From Verpa conica (lineage: Eukaryota; Ascomycota; Pezizomycetes; Pezizales; Morchellaceae), in contig JAUFSD010000006.1 in assembly GCA_033030425.1 (NCBI GenBank), positions 1,488,001 through 1,552,000 on the forward strand: DNA of 64,000 nucleotides. The letters run 5' to 3'. The notes under the pieces were generated by a model, which did not search any database, was not told the origin of the DNA, and worked only from the letters and a program-made list of their open reading frames with translations. Below, in pieces: positions 10,466 through 21,088 of this stretch (the stretch's first letter is position 1; the number at the start of each line of letters is the position of its first letter). A program made the translations under genes and the position numbers.

Positions 10466-11082
10466 TGTGAAAGATAGCGAAATAACAGCTTAGGACGCAA
10501 GTCCTAATAGTATAACTCTACAGGTACGATGCACAGAAAGAAGCGTAAAGCCAGTGAATGAGTGGTAGCAACAGAATAAACTATTACTATAAAGAACAGG
10601 CAAGCAAGAATTCTGAGCATGTAATACCAAACAAGATAGCGTAGTAGATTGTTGTCTATGTCTAGAGAATTACAGTCCCAGAAAGAGGGAGAACGGCCCG
10701 CTATTTATACAAAGAAGTCCTTTATCCTCCAACCGAGATAACTATGTGAAAACCGAGGTGGGAACGCCGTTTGACCCTGAAAACCGTAACAAAGTAAAGG
10801 TAACCAAAAGAAATGAGTAATACAATGCCTGTAAGCGAAATGGTGTGTTGAGTAAACATAAATGAGCGCAACAAAATATGACTCATAACAAATGGCGCAA
10901 TACATGTGAGTAATAAGGTATGCGACCTTTCGATAAACATTAGTAGTTATGTAAAAATGTAATAAATGTAAAAATGTATCAAGAAAACAATCAGAACTGT
11001 CATCGTAATGAAATGTAGCAAATGGAGATGAAATGTTATACAAACAAGGAAAGACAGACTGAGAATCTCGAAAAAAATAACA
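10466..11082 (-). repeat. 5' LTR of the copia element (LTR-4)
   Basis: A 617-bp LTR. On the plus strand it runs from TGTGAAAGATAGCG to AAAAAAATAACA. It is complete, with TG...CA ends when read on the minus strand, and supplies the promoter/R-U5 for the copia element. Its right edge at 11082 cuts an open reading frame of a host-like gene (see 11083-12053). A short reading frame running from that gene into the LTR is an artefact of the insertion. Confidence 0.9.
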
Positions 11083-12053
11083 CTAGGCAGATCCATCCAA
11101 TCTTGATGGCTAGAAGACACATCACCAGTCTGCCCCCTATTAATACAAACACCATGCCACGCTCCTGCAACTGGCTTCAAAGGCTCACCAGCTTTATTAG
11201 TAAACCTCTTCATAAACTTACCAATATTGCCAGTAAGCCTCACATACTGATCTGGAGCAATCATCCTCAGTTCATGAGTCATAGCTTTGAATAAATCATT
11301 ATTCGTAGCAACCCAATTCCTAGCAGCTGGCTCATCTTTCTCCATCTCTTTACTCTGTCTAATCCTTTTGCTATAGTCTGCTCAAACAGCATAATGCCTA
11401 TTGTCATAAACTCCGCGTGCCTCAACTTGTCCTCCACCTCCTTGCTTCCTAGCTGCCTTCACAGGCAACATGGAATCAGATTCCTTCAAAGTCTCTAAAA
11501 GATTCTGAGGAATTTTGATTCGATATCCCAAAAGATGCCCTCTCTTATCTTTAATCTCTAAGGTTCCCAAGCTCGAAAGACACCAAGTAAAGCTTTTGAT
11601 AGCTTTCTCATACTCAGCAATCTCTGGCATAAGTCCTGGTTCTCCTTTAGATCTCTCCAGCAAGAGATTATAAGAAATAGGAGACCGTAAAACAGTTTTA
11701 TCCTTTCTAGTCTCCTGCCACGCAACAAAAATTTTCTCAACCTCAGCTTCTAGAGAACTTCCTCTAGGCATAGGATATGGAAGACTCTGTCTGGTAAAAG
11801 CTCCAGTATCAATATAATGCTTAACCCTATTGGAGTTCTCTCTACCGTTGTAGTAGAAGCTATCTGGTACAGTAGAGGAATCAGGAAGAGTGGGTGAACT
11901 ATAAGGTGAACCAGGAGGAACAGGTGAACCAGGAGGAACAGGTGAACCAGGAAGAATAGATAAACCGGGAGGAATAGGTGAACCGGGAGGAGTAGGAGAA
12001 CCGAGAGAGGTAAGAGAACTGAGAGAACTGGGTGAACCAGGAGTAGAATTCAT
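11083..12053 (-). pseudogene. Broken HxD-containing gene, possibly a TET/JBP-like or other 2OG-Fe(II) oxygenase
   Basis: Read on the minus strand from ATG 12053. The N-terminus has repeated GSPxPPGSP units (an 18-bp DNA repeat, about 11890-11990), followed by a conserved-looking globular region. An in-frame TGA at 11384-11382 interrupts it. The frame then continues unchanged (ADYSKRIRQSKEMEKD...) to the LTR boundary at 11082, where it is cut after SSSHQDWMDLPS. The HQD triad (HxD) in a conserved-looking context resembles the iron ligands of 2-oxoglutarate/Fe(II) dioxygenases, including TET/JBP-like proteins known in fungi. That assignment is tentative, because the distal His and Arg would lie in the missing C-terminal half. 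The TGA could derive from a TGG Trp codon by a single transition. Not expressed as a functional product. Confidence 0.5.
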
Positions 12054-13288
12054 ATCTAAAGGATTTCCCGTTAGCCTTTCTCTTTCACTAATAGTTGGTC
12101 AGGTTAATATATAGTAGCCCTCCATATAGGGGATTGGTATAACTCCCGCGAGTTTCTCCCCCTCGCTGGGAAGAATGTGTGGCAACCCTCCACCTAGGGG
12201 ATCGGTATAACTCCCTCGAGCCCCCCCCCTCGCTGGAGAGTGTGTAGCAAGCCCTCTACCTAGGGGATTGGTATAACTCCCGCGAGTTTTTCCCCCCTTG
12301 CTGGGAAGAACGTGTGGCAAGCCCTCCACCTAGGCGTTCCGGCACAACTCCCGTGAGCTGCAGAATAGGGCTAAAAAAGCCGTATCCTTCCAACCAAAAT
12401 GCCACACTTTACCATTAAACTCCCAATCAACTGTACATGTACAGCCGAAAGCGGTCTATAGAGTTTACCGTTTTATGTAAAGTGAATGTATGGACCAGAG
12501 TCCTCACCCCCGCATTCGCACCTGCACTCGCATTCGCACCCGCACCCGCACCCGCACCGGCACCCGCACCCATACCCACACCCACACCCACACCCAAATC
12601 CGCACCCGCACTCGCACTCGCACTGTTGAAAACGCACATAAAGAACTAACGGGAAAAACTAACCTTATATTGCTTGTGAAAAGAGGTCGAGAACGAGAAC
12701 GAGAACGAGAACGGAAACAGGTCAAGAACGGGAACGGGTCGGGAACCGGATTGAGAACGGGAACTGGATCAAGTACGGGAACAGGTCGAGAACGGGAACG
12801 GGTCAAGAACAGGATCAAGATAGAGACACCGTCAATTTGTTGTCTGTATATTGTCAGCACAGGAACGATATATGGGCAATATGGAGTGCTTGCAGACAAG
12901 AGTCAGTCTCTAATAAGCAGAAGTTTGCTGTCAGCACGCGGGAGACAGGCAGTCGCTGTCCGGTCGAGGTCCAGAGGAGGTCTCTGCTGCAGGGGTTTGT
13001 TCCTAGGGGGGCGGGTTGCTGCTGGGCGAAGCAGGCGCGCAGTCAAGGTCCGGTCAAGGTCCAGGTAGGCAGAGGTTCGCTCCTAGGGGGGGGGGGTTGC
13101 TGCTGGGCGAAGCAGGCGCGCAGTCGAGGTCCAGGTGGGCAGAAGTTCGCTCCTAGGGCATGAGAGACAGAGAGTTGCTGTCTGATCGAGGTCCAGGTGG
13201 TTAGAGGTTCGCTGTCCGAGCAAGCAGGCAAGCAGGCAAGCAGGCAAGCAGGCAGTCGCTGTCCGGTCGAGGTTCAGGTAGGCAGAGG
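12054..13288. repeat. Minisatellite and simple-repeat cluster
   Basis: A non-coding stretch made of several unrelated tandem arrays. About 12113-12355 holds roughly 3.5 copies of a ~70-bp unit containing GGTATAACTCCC and CCACCTAGGGGAT. About 12510-12632 is a hexamer array based on CGCACC. About 12686-12815 is an array based on GAACGGGAAC/GAACGA. About 12958-13288 is an irregular minisatellite with units containing GAGGTCCAGGTGGGCAGAGG, TTCGCTCCTAGGGGG and GCTGGGCGAAGCAGGCGCG, ending in four short AGCAGGCA units near 13222-13253. Long reading frames here are by-products of repeats whose period is divisible by three. Confidence 0.85.
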
Positions 13289-13902
13289 TGTTATTTTTTC
13301 GAGATTCTCAGTCTGTCTTTCCTTGTTTGTATAACATTTTATCTCCATTTGCCACATTTCATTACGATGACAGTTCTGATTGTTTTTTGATACATTTTTA
13401 CATTTATTACATTTTTATAACTACTAATGTTTATCGAAAGGTCGCATACCTTATTACCTACATGTATTGCACCATTTGTTATGAGTCATATTTTGTTGCG
13501 CTCATTTATGTTTACTCAACACACCATTTCGCTTACAAGCACTGTATTACTCATTTCTTTTGGTTACCTTTACTTTGTTACGGTTTTCAGGGTCAAACGG
13601 CGTTCCCACCTCGATTTTCACATAGTTATCTCGGTTGGAGGATAAAGGACTTTTCTGTATAAATAGCGGGCCGTTCTCCCTCTTTCTGGGACAATAATTC
13701 TCTAGACATAGACACCAATCTACTACGCTTTGTTGTTTGGTATTACATGCTCAGAATCCTCGCCTGCCTGTTCTTTATAAGTAATAGTTTATTCTGTTGC
13801 TACTACCAATTCACTGGCCTTACGCTTCTTTCTGTGCATCGTACCTGTAGAGTTATACCATTAGGACTTGCGCCCTAAGCTGTTACTCCGCTATTCTTCA
13901 CA
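13289..13902 (+). repeat. Copia-family LTR (LTR-5), plus strand
   Basis: A 614-bp full-length LTR with TG...CA ends, inserted at the edge of the minisatellite (left flank AGAGG, right flank GCCTG). The flanks do not match, so it may be a recombined solo LTR rather than a simple insertion. It is the same family as the other four LTR copies, with scattered substitutions. Confidence 0.85.
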
Positions 13903-15542
13903 GCCTGGACAATTGTATAGGCCAGTTTTACACCTGAGCATATTTGTAACACAATCACACATTTGTAACACAATCACACACTAGTTTAGTGCAAGCACTG
14001 CTCAGCACTAATCTAGTGGATGAATTGCGGTAGGGGGAGGTTTCAGGCTAAGCTTAGTACCTATCTCAAAGAGATTGACTAACTAGACTAGACTCGGTAG
14101 GCTAATATACTGATATGAACTAAATATAGCCGGTTAATTGCATATATTCATAACTAACTTAGGTAGCTGAATCCTGCCAACCCAAAACTAGCTAGACACG
14201 GCAGGTTTTATACTAAAACAAAAACATACATAAACTAGCCGGGGCATTCCATGCTCCGGTCCAAAAACAAATAAACAGTAATCAAAAATAACCCGGCACA
14301 ACCATTCCTCCATTCCTGTCATGTTCCTCTGATCCCGGTATCCTAATCTCTGATCCATGCCAGGATCAAAACACTAAAGAAATACTAATCATCTCAATCC
14401 GGTACCACCCCGGTACAATAATTGCTCCGCTTCCGGCGGGGTTCCCAAACATAGTAAAATAGATCCAAAGAAACAATAAAGAAATCCCAAGGTGGTTAGT
14501 GCCATAACCGCATCCAAAACAAGTAAAACAAAGAAGAAAGTAACACAGCAGGGGCGGTTACAATATTTGTACTAGTAGTTATAGTTGCTTTTTGCAAGTG
14601 CTCAAGTCTAGTTTACCATAGCGCAAAGTGTAGTAGTAGGGTAATCATTATCTCCAAACCTTTGTCGTTACATGTATTTGTGTTGTCGTTTCGGAGTCGC
14701 GTTTCCTAATCAGGAAACTTTCCGCTCCTAAGCCAAAAATTTCTAGACTTGTCTGAAACAGGGTGTTTTTACATATGTGTAGCTAGAATATAAATATATC
14801 TCACCAAAAATTAGCACCCTAAAGGTCCTATGGGACAGGGAAAGCTGTTGAAAGAGCACCGAGAATATGCCAAGCGAAGGACCAGAGGCTGCCAAACATA
14901 CATTCAACCAATAGTAGAGACATATCTAGTGGTGTTTGCCTGATTATGAAACGCGACTGCAAAACGGCAACATGAGTAGTTGCATACGAAGAGGAACAGA
15001 AATTCTTTTTACAGCGTAATTATACGAGACTGCTATTTGAATATCTAAGGTTTTTTTGAAAAGCACCCGTGGTAATTAATTCTTATCAAACATTTTGAAG
15101 ACCTGGTATCCATACTCCGACCACATCCAACCTTATCCTTTCCCAGCCGATTATTGTAAAAATAAAAACAAACCCCCCATGAAGATCGATGGAAAATAAA
15201 CTAGTAAAAAAGACCAACCTTCCCCCTCCAAATATTTTGTGTACACAGTAACCCTTTTAACGCAAGCTTCCATCAATAAATGAAAGAAAAATGAAAATGC
15301 TATCCAAGCAAAAGAACCAAAAAAAGTACTGGACACGATTTTAAAACAGATGATCGAAACACAGGAATAGTAGGGGACATGGTAGATTTAATGGTATGAG
15401 ATACAAAACCGAAAGAAAAAAAACAGATCGTGAGAACTCCTTTTTCTTTTCCTAAGAAATACCGGACACCAGTCCCAGACCGTAGCAAATCGTCACCCTA
15501 CAAGTGAATGAAAGAAAGAAAGAAAATATCGTCCATCTCACT
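13903..15542. other. Intergenic spacer, no gene recognised
   Basis: About 1.6 kb of AT-rich DNA with only short spurious frames. Near 13946-13980 a TTTGTAACACAATCACACA unit is repeated in tandem, and a small GTTTCCT...AGGAAAC palindrome lies at about 14700. The last 0.5 kb forms the 3' flank of the minus-strand gene that ends at 15543. Confidence 0.6.
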
Positions 15543-18500
15543 CTATTCCACAGACTTCCACTCTTTTTGTAAAGCGTCTAGCCTTTTGTAGAGGTCGGCC
15601 GTGACTGCATCTACTCTCTCACTATTTTCGTGTCTTGGTGTATTTCCATATGTTTGTCCGTCCTCGCCTACTCGGACTACTGCGTTAGAATACCTCGCCC
15701 CCATTCTATTGTTTTTCCGTGCAGCAATTAAGTCGTTGATCTCTTTGGACCTTTCCAATATGTTGCAATAGATCTTTCCTCTCTCAACAGCCGCATCGAC
15801 AAAATGGTGTAGGTCTCGCATTTGACAAGCTTCGGCCCAAATTTTCTTCATCCGTGGCGAGTAGAGGTCACAAGCCTGAGGTTCTAGCGAGAACCGGGCG
15901 TGAACGGTCATGCAATGAGCTAGTGGGCTTTCTCGGACGTGTTCAAACCAACATTCTTCACAAACCACAAATTCATCTGTTCCATACCATTTAGCCCGTG
16001 CTAAAAACTTTCCTGGTTGGCAAGGCGGGATTCGAGCGCGGGGAACGATGTAAGAAAGGAAAATATTAAAATCCTTCCAATTTGCAGCCTCGCCAAGTTT
16101 TTCTAGCAGTGGAAGAAATCTTTGACTATCTGGGGTTAAGCTACAGACTCGTATGACCGAAGAGTTGTAGCTGGCAGGGTCTGCCTGGTTCACATATAAA
16201 ACCGGTTCAAAGTGGTGCGCTAGATTGAGTGGCCGAAGAAGGGTGTAATAACAGGTTCGGCAGCACTTAAAGTTGTCAAGGTTCGGGTCATGATGTTGGA
16301 GAGTAAACCATTCTCCCCCTACAGCGTGATCAGGGAATCCCTTTTCTGTGCAAGGTGGTAGGGCGAAAACAGCACAGGCCGCATCCCACCACACCTGATA
16401 CGTATTCCTTTCGACTGCAAGAGCCCAGGGGCCTTTGATACTGAATTTTGCCATCGCACAACTGAGAGGCGAAGAGGATTGAGCTACCGGAATGACAGCT
16501 TGAACGAATTCCTCCTTAAAGTGAGGTACGATATCATCGCAGTAACACGCATCGCAAACAGTGAGACCAGGAATCGGGGTCTTCGGTATCCACCACTTTC
16601 TGCCAGAACCTTTGACAGGTGCCGTTCCCGGGCAGGCAGGGACATCGTTGAGGCGGTAGAGAGCGATCTTCCGAAACTCGTCCCATTGGTCTTGTCCTGT
16701 CGCATCCTGGTATTTTGATAGTTGAAGCATCCCACCAGCAATAAAGGGCACCGCAAGATCGCATGTCCATACTTTATCTTCGGGCTGAGGATGTGCTGGT
16801 GCAAAATATCCTGCAAACCCGGTGGCCAGTACGATGTCGTTATAGCAGGCATCGCAACATCTAAACTTGGATATAGATCCATCATAAATTTTCCATCGCT
16901 TTGCTAATAGTCCACCGGCTGATGTCCCTTCAACACCAGTACATGGTGGTACGCTGGATCTCATGAAGGCATATTCTCTGAGAACGTTGAAATTACCCGT
17001 GTGTAGGACCTGTGGCCAAACCTTTTGTAACATTCGATCTGTATTGAAGTGGCATGAAGTCTCAACACCATAAGGCTTATCGGAAGGGATAAAATGAGCA
17101 AAAAAGGGTGAAGGATACACATGTGTGTAGTAGCAGTTTATACAAATGTCAAAATCAGGAATTGATGGTATTTGAAACCACCTATTCCAGTGGACAAGGG
17201 TCTTTTTCGGGCAGGGCGGAAGCAGTTCCAGAGGGGGTGCAGGATCTCTTTTTGGTAGAGGTTGAGGTGGTGGTGGTGGTGGAGGTGGTGGAGGAGGTGG
17301 TGGTGGTGGTGGGCGTAGTGATGCTTGTTGCGCAGGAGACGGCGGGGGAGGTGTTTGCCGGTAACGGGGCTGGGGGCTTGGGCGTGCCTGAGACTCTAGT
17401 GGCGGGGGCTGATACCTTGTCTGAGGACTGGGAGAATGGGTATATGGCCTTGGTTCACGAACAATCGGGGAGGGCGGGTCCGTTCTCGGTGGATCCGTTT
17501 TCAAAGCATAGGGGCGAGGTGCTCGAGGCTCTGCTACGGGAGTCTCAGTAACATCAGGCTTAATGGAGTATGGCCTTGGTTGGCGAGTTGTAGGGGTGGC
17601 TGTCGGTGGTGGGGAGGGTGAATTATTGCTCATTGAGTAGGGTCTTGATTGTCTGGTCGATGGCTCCTCTCCTGGTGAATCCGGCTCCGAACCTGAGTCC
17701 GAGTTCTCAAAGTACTGTAGAGGATACCTTTTCCACGAATCCGACTTTCTAAGGGTTGGTTTAATGAATTCAGTTGCTTTATTTATAGGCTTTGGCCGCT
17801 CCGGAGTTGAAACAGGTTCCGGTGCCTGTTTAGGCTTGTAATCTTCTGGTAGTGGCTCATTCCGAAGTCGGGCTTTGACCTCAGCAGAAAGTGTGGAAAA
17901 ATATCCTTCATCCTCATCAAGAACATGCTTAGAATCTGGAGAAAGCGTAGCAAAGGAAGCTGGTGAGGGCGGGACACTTTCCACAGTGGGTGACTTGTAT
18001 CCCGGGGGCCTCGGTGGTGGTATCCCAATGCGGCCGGGGCCAGTAGGTCTTTTACGGCCTGATTGACGGCGGGGCTGCTCCTCGAAGCGCAGACGAGAGA
18101 TATCTGGAATTCCTTGTTGCTGCTGCTGACGTCTAGAGGAGGAGGAATGTGAAGAGGTTGATGAAGCTGAGGAAGACACAGATGATGCAGATGACGGTAA
18201 TGATAAAGCACGGTAGTTTTGTTGGTATTGGTTTCTATTGTGGTGTTGAGGGCTGTAGGGATCAGCACTTTTTGGTTGAGGGTAGCCTGACTGAACACCT
18301 GACGTAGTAGTGTTGGTTTGAATAGGTGGCGGGTTGTGAAGGGAATGTATGTTTGAGGTGTTACGGCGACCATTGAGACGGTCAAAGACTCGAGGTTCTC
18401 TCCTTTGGGGATTGGGAGGAAGTGAATGAAGGTCATCTGGGGGTGGAGGGTACTGAGACGATTGAATGAAATTTACCGGGGGCGTAGGCGGAGGTGGAGG

Positions 18501-18623
18501 TGGAGGCGGGACATAGGACGATGATGACGGGTGAGGATACGGCCCCGGGTGGACTGGGTAGAGAGGTTGTCGGGGCGGGGCGGACGACGACGCGGGGTAG
18601 CGTTGGTAGTGATGGGACGACAT
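15543..18623 (-). CDS. Proline-rich protein with five cysteine-paired repeats (unknown function)
   Basis: An intronless 1026-aa protein starting at ATG 18623. Residues 1-465 are low-complexity: poly-Pro runs at about 39-48 and 438-453, a Ser-rich block at about 141-165, and four RPY(S/A/T) motifs at about 324-396. From about 466 onward come five diverged copies of one module, P-x-C followed by a W/F-rich segment and then C-x2-C-Y/W. They lie at about 468-510 (ICINCYY), 558-605 (CCDACY), 671-700 (VCDACY), 746-795 (CCRTCYY) and 866-895 (VCEECWF). Each is followed by an aromatic/His segment such as SPFFAHF or NLAHHF. The C-terminus (about 940-1026) is charged and helical. Paired cysteines suggest metal-binding modules, but no catalytic motif is visible. 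I do not recognise a named family. The reading frame is certainly real because repeat motifs recur along it. Confidence 0.85.
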   Translation of the reverse strand: MSSHHYQRYPASSSAPPRQPLYPVHPGPYPHPSSSSYVPPPPPPPPTPPVNFIQSSQYPPPPDDLHSLPPNPQRREPRVFDRLNGRRNTSNIHSLHNPPPIQTNTTTSGVQSGYPQPKSADPYSPQHHNRNQYQQNYRALSLPSSASSVSSSASSTSSHSSSSRRQQQQQGIPDISRLRFEEQPRRQSGRKRPTGPGRIGIPPPRPPGYKSPTVESVPPSPASFATLSPDSKHVLDEDEGYFSTLSAEVKARLRNEPLPEDYKPKQAPEPVSTPERPKPINKATEFIKPTLRKSDSWKRYPLQYFENSDSGSEPDSPGEEPSTRQSRPYSMSNNSPSPPPTATPTTRQPRPYSIKPDVTETPVAEPRAPRPYALKTDPPRTDPPSPIVREPRPYTHSPSPQTRYQPPPLESQARPSPQPRYRQTPPPPSPAQQASLRPPPPPPPPPPPPPPPPQPLPKRDPAPPLELLPPCPKKTLVHWNRWFQIPSIPDFDICINCYYTHVYPSPFFAHFIPSDKPYGVETSCHFNTDRMLQKVWPQVLHTGNFNVLREYAFMRSSVPPCTGVEGTSAGGLLAKRWKIYDGSISKFRCCDACYNDIVLATGFAGYFAPAHPQPEDKVWTCDLAVPFIAGGMLQLSKYQDATGQDQWDEFRKIALYRLNDVPACPGTAPVKGSGRKWWIPKTPIPGLTVCDACYCDDIVPHFKEEFVQAVIPVAQSSSPLSCAMAKFSIKGPWALAVERNTYQVWWDAACAVFALPPCTEKGFPDHAVGGEWFTLQHHDPNLDNFKCCRTCYYTLLRPLNLAHHFEPVLYVNQADPASYNSSVIRVCSLTPDSQRFLPLLEKLGEAANWKDFNIFLSYIVPRARIPPCQPGKFLARAKWYGTDEFVVCEECWFEHVRESPLAHCMTVHARFSLEPQACDLYSPRMKKIWAEACQMRDLHHFVDAAVERGKIYCNILERSKEINDLIAARKNNRMGARYSNAVVRVGEDGQTYGNTPRHENSERVDAVTADLYKRLDALQKEWKSVE

Positions 18624-21088
18624 CGTAGCTGGCTGAAGCCGAGCCGACCTGAGCGGAGCGGGAGCTGGGACGAAAGCGAGGGCCTGGATTTAGTGGGGGG
18701 GGGAGAAGTATGTAGGTTTGTGATTGAGAAAAGACAGAGGGCAGAGCAGAAGGAGAGGAGGGGAAGGGCAGACGATGCGGAAACAAGCGTCGCTTTCGGT
18801 GACGTCGGCTACCGTGTATGTAGAAGTCAGTCCAGTGACGTGACACAGCGACGAGGAGTAGGTCGGTCCTGCTATTATAGTGGCTAAGTAACTGCCCTCG
18901 ACTGTATTCAATTAGTATTCTGTAGGCTTATAGCAATTGGTCCCTGTTATTTGGGCCTTTTTCCCTTTCTTGAATCTTCCCTTACAGAGCGGTTTTGTTT
19001 TCATGTCTGGGTGGACCAACAGATCGGAGTAAAACACGCTGGCGCCATCCAATCCCCGCACCTCCCCCCCCCTTCTCTCCTCCACTACCACCCTTACCAG
19101 CCTTCCAGAATATTCTTATACAGCTAGGCTCCAAGTTGGCCTTGTGTTACCAATACCTGCTCTGAATCGATTCTTCTAGGAGATACTAATTGAAATCCAT
19201 CTTATCTAACCTTCAACACTAGCGGCCTAGATAAGTAGGTGGAGTGATTGTTGGATGTTTTCTCTGTACTTCTTACGATAGACCCCTACCAACCACCATC
19301 TTACTTTATAGATTGGGTCACCTCACTCTCAGTTGGTCATGGGACATTATATGGAAATCCAAACTCTAGATTTATTGTTTTATTCACTTCTTCATCTTTC
19401 CCTCGCCCCATCTACATCTCACTAATACTACCTTCTAACCCTACAGCCAGCGAGATTGACATAAATGTAGTATTGTGTGTCACGGCGTGTATTTTACACA
19501 TGCACGTTGGTGAGGGGAACCTATGTGACTGATTAACACCCAGCGAACAGCAGATCCAGACTTCTGGCTAGGACCCTCTCAATTAAACGCAGGGGGGTAG
19601 AATATATTTCAACCCATGGCCAACATTCTATGCCTTTAGTTTGCCTGGTAAATTAAATGGGTACCAACGGCCAAACCAATGCATGCCAATGCTTCAAAGC
19701 CGATATCTCTACTAGCAATGCCGGGAAGTATGCCAGTCACTTGGTCTATCTTTGGTGGGAGGAACAGAATCGCCACCAAAGATAAATCATGTGACCAATA
19801 TACTTTTCGGCCTCGCTAGGTAGTAGATACGGAAAAGCGATGTGTTTAGTATAGGTTACACGGTTATCTATTCTAGGCACGCACGTTTAAATAGAGTCAT
19901 ACCTGGGGTGGAAAAGATAGACTAGGTATACAAATTATATTTTGGCCAATCGCAAATTTTCAAATACAAGTTCTTGTAGTAGAATATTTCCAGAGCCCTT
20001 CCCTACTTCATCAAAGGAGTGAGATTCACTGATGAAGTGTCGTATATGGGGATTTGACCCAATAGCTTAGTATAAATTCACCATGCACTTCTTATCTTTC
20101 TTCTGCTCTTTATGGCTATAAGAGGTGTGTATATACAGTATTCCAACCTACACATTTCTACTCTTACGGTTAGAGAGCCCTCTAGCCCCCACCTGAGGGC
20201 TCCAGTTTGTTGGATGTCGTTAGACGCTACAGCTTTAGAAACCCTGGTTACAATGTTTATAGCCAATAGCAAGGAGGGTGTTTATCCCCGGTCTTGATCG
20301 CCATTAATTGTAGAGGCTTGCCACAGATATTTATTCATCTGAGTACCCTTTCGGGCCTTTGATTTCCAAAGCTAGAAATCAGGTTTGGTTATGCCATTAG
20401 CGCGGAACCGGCCACAGCATAGTGCTTCAGACAATGATTCTAAAGCCCTGTTCAGCAATCTCAACTAGCGTTACTTTTATTGGTATTCCTTAAAGAAAAT
20501 TTAGCTAGACTCGTTTTTAAATATTGGGCTATTTAAGAACCGCCGCCTAAGAACAAGGAAAGTAGTGTGTTGGAAGCAGAGGGTCCGTTTCCTTAAATAC
20601 GTAGTGCCAATCTATGCTCCTGTGGCGCCACCCCTTCACGCAAACTTGTTGAATCCACACCTAACTATATGGATGGCAATCACTTCTGGTCTACATTCAA
20701 AGCAAAGAAAACCTTTAACTTGGGTGATTTATATATTTTGGGGGGACAAAAATAACCGCTCACCCATAATAGCCATATCCCAATTCCAACCCCAGCTAGG
20801 CACTACAACAAAAATTGATAAGAACAAAAAAATGAACCATAGGTGGAATTGAGTGTTAATTTATGTACTATTAAAATATATAATGGGGAAGGTATTATGT
20901 TTATTTGAGGCTCCTGATTGTCATGTGGGTAAGCGGTTATTTGTTTCCCCGACAATATCTCAGAGAACTAACTCTAGTTTAAATTAATACTTCGAAATGT
21001 ACATTATATGATACACTAGTTTTAATAAACTGACCGCTATCTTAATAGAACCTCCCTAGGACAATATACAACCTGTAAAAGCCCTACC
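18624..21088. other. Intergenic spacer with two small hairpins
   Basis: No gene recognised. The proximal 250 bp are G-rich on the plus strand and form the promoter/leader of the 1026-aa gene. A strong inverted repeat lies at 19736-19796 (separate entry). A short hairpin with 8-bp perfect arms GAGCCCTC/GAGGGCTC lies at 20175-20202. Frames of 60-118 codons in this stretch show no family features. Confidence 0.6.
19736..19796. repeat. Inverted repeat / foldback sequence
   Basis: The arms at 19736-19758 and 19773-19796 are inverted copies. The 12-bp core TATCTTTGGTGG/CCACCAAAGATA is perfect, and imperfect outer arms extend to GTCAC/GTGAC. The loop is 14 bp. It could be a small MITE remnant or a structured transcript; no target duplication was identified. 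Confidence 0.6.

Larger units (their letters stand above)
5434..11082 (-). mobile_element. Ty1/copia LTR retrotransposon, nearly complete
   Basis: In minus-strand order the element contains the 5' LTR (11082-10466), a primer-binding site abutting the LTR at 10465, a leader, one intact Gag-Pol frame (10310-5883), a polypurine tract (about 5888-5876) and a truncated 3' LTR (5875-5434). Integrase precedes reverse transcriptase, which defines copia rather than gypsy order. The Gag-Pol frame has no stop or frameshift, so this copy is fairly young or was recently active. The damaged 3' LTR probably prevents autonomous activity. The right flank is CTAGG (11083-11087). No matching duplication is present on the left, because that end is rearranged. 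Confidence 0.92.

Noticed and set aside
12427..13231. Frames of 60-192 codons with Arg/Thr, Ala/Pro or Val/Arg repeats
   Set aside because: They are translations of hexamer arrays and minisatellites; the repeat period divisible by three keeps all frames open.
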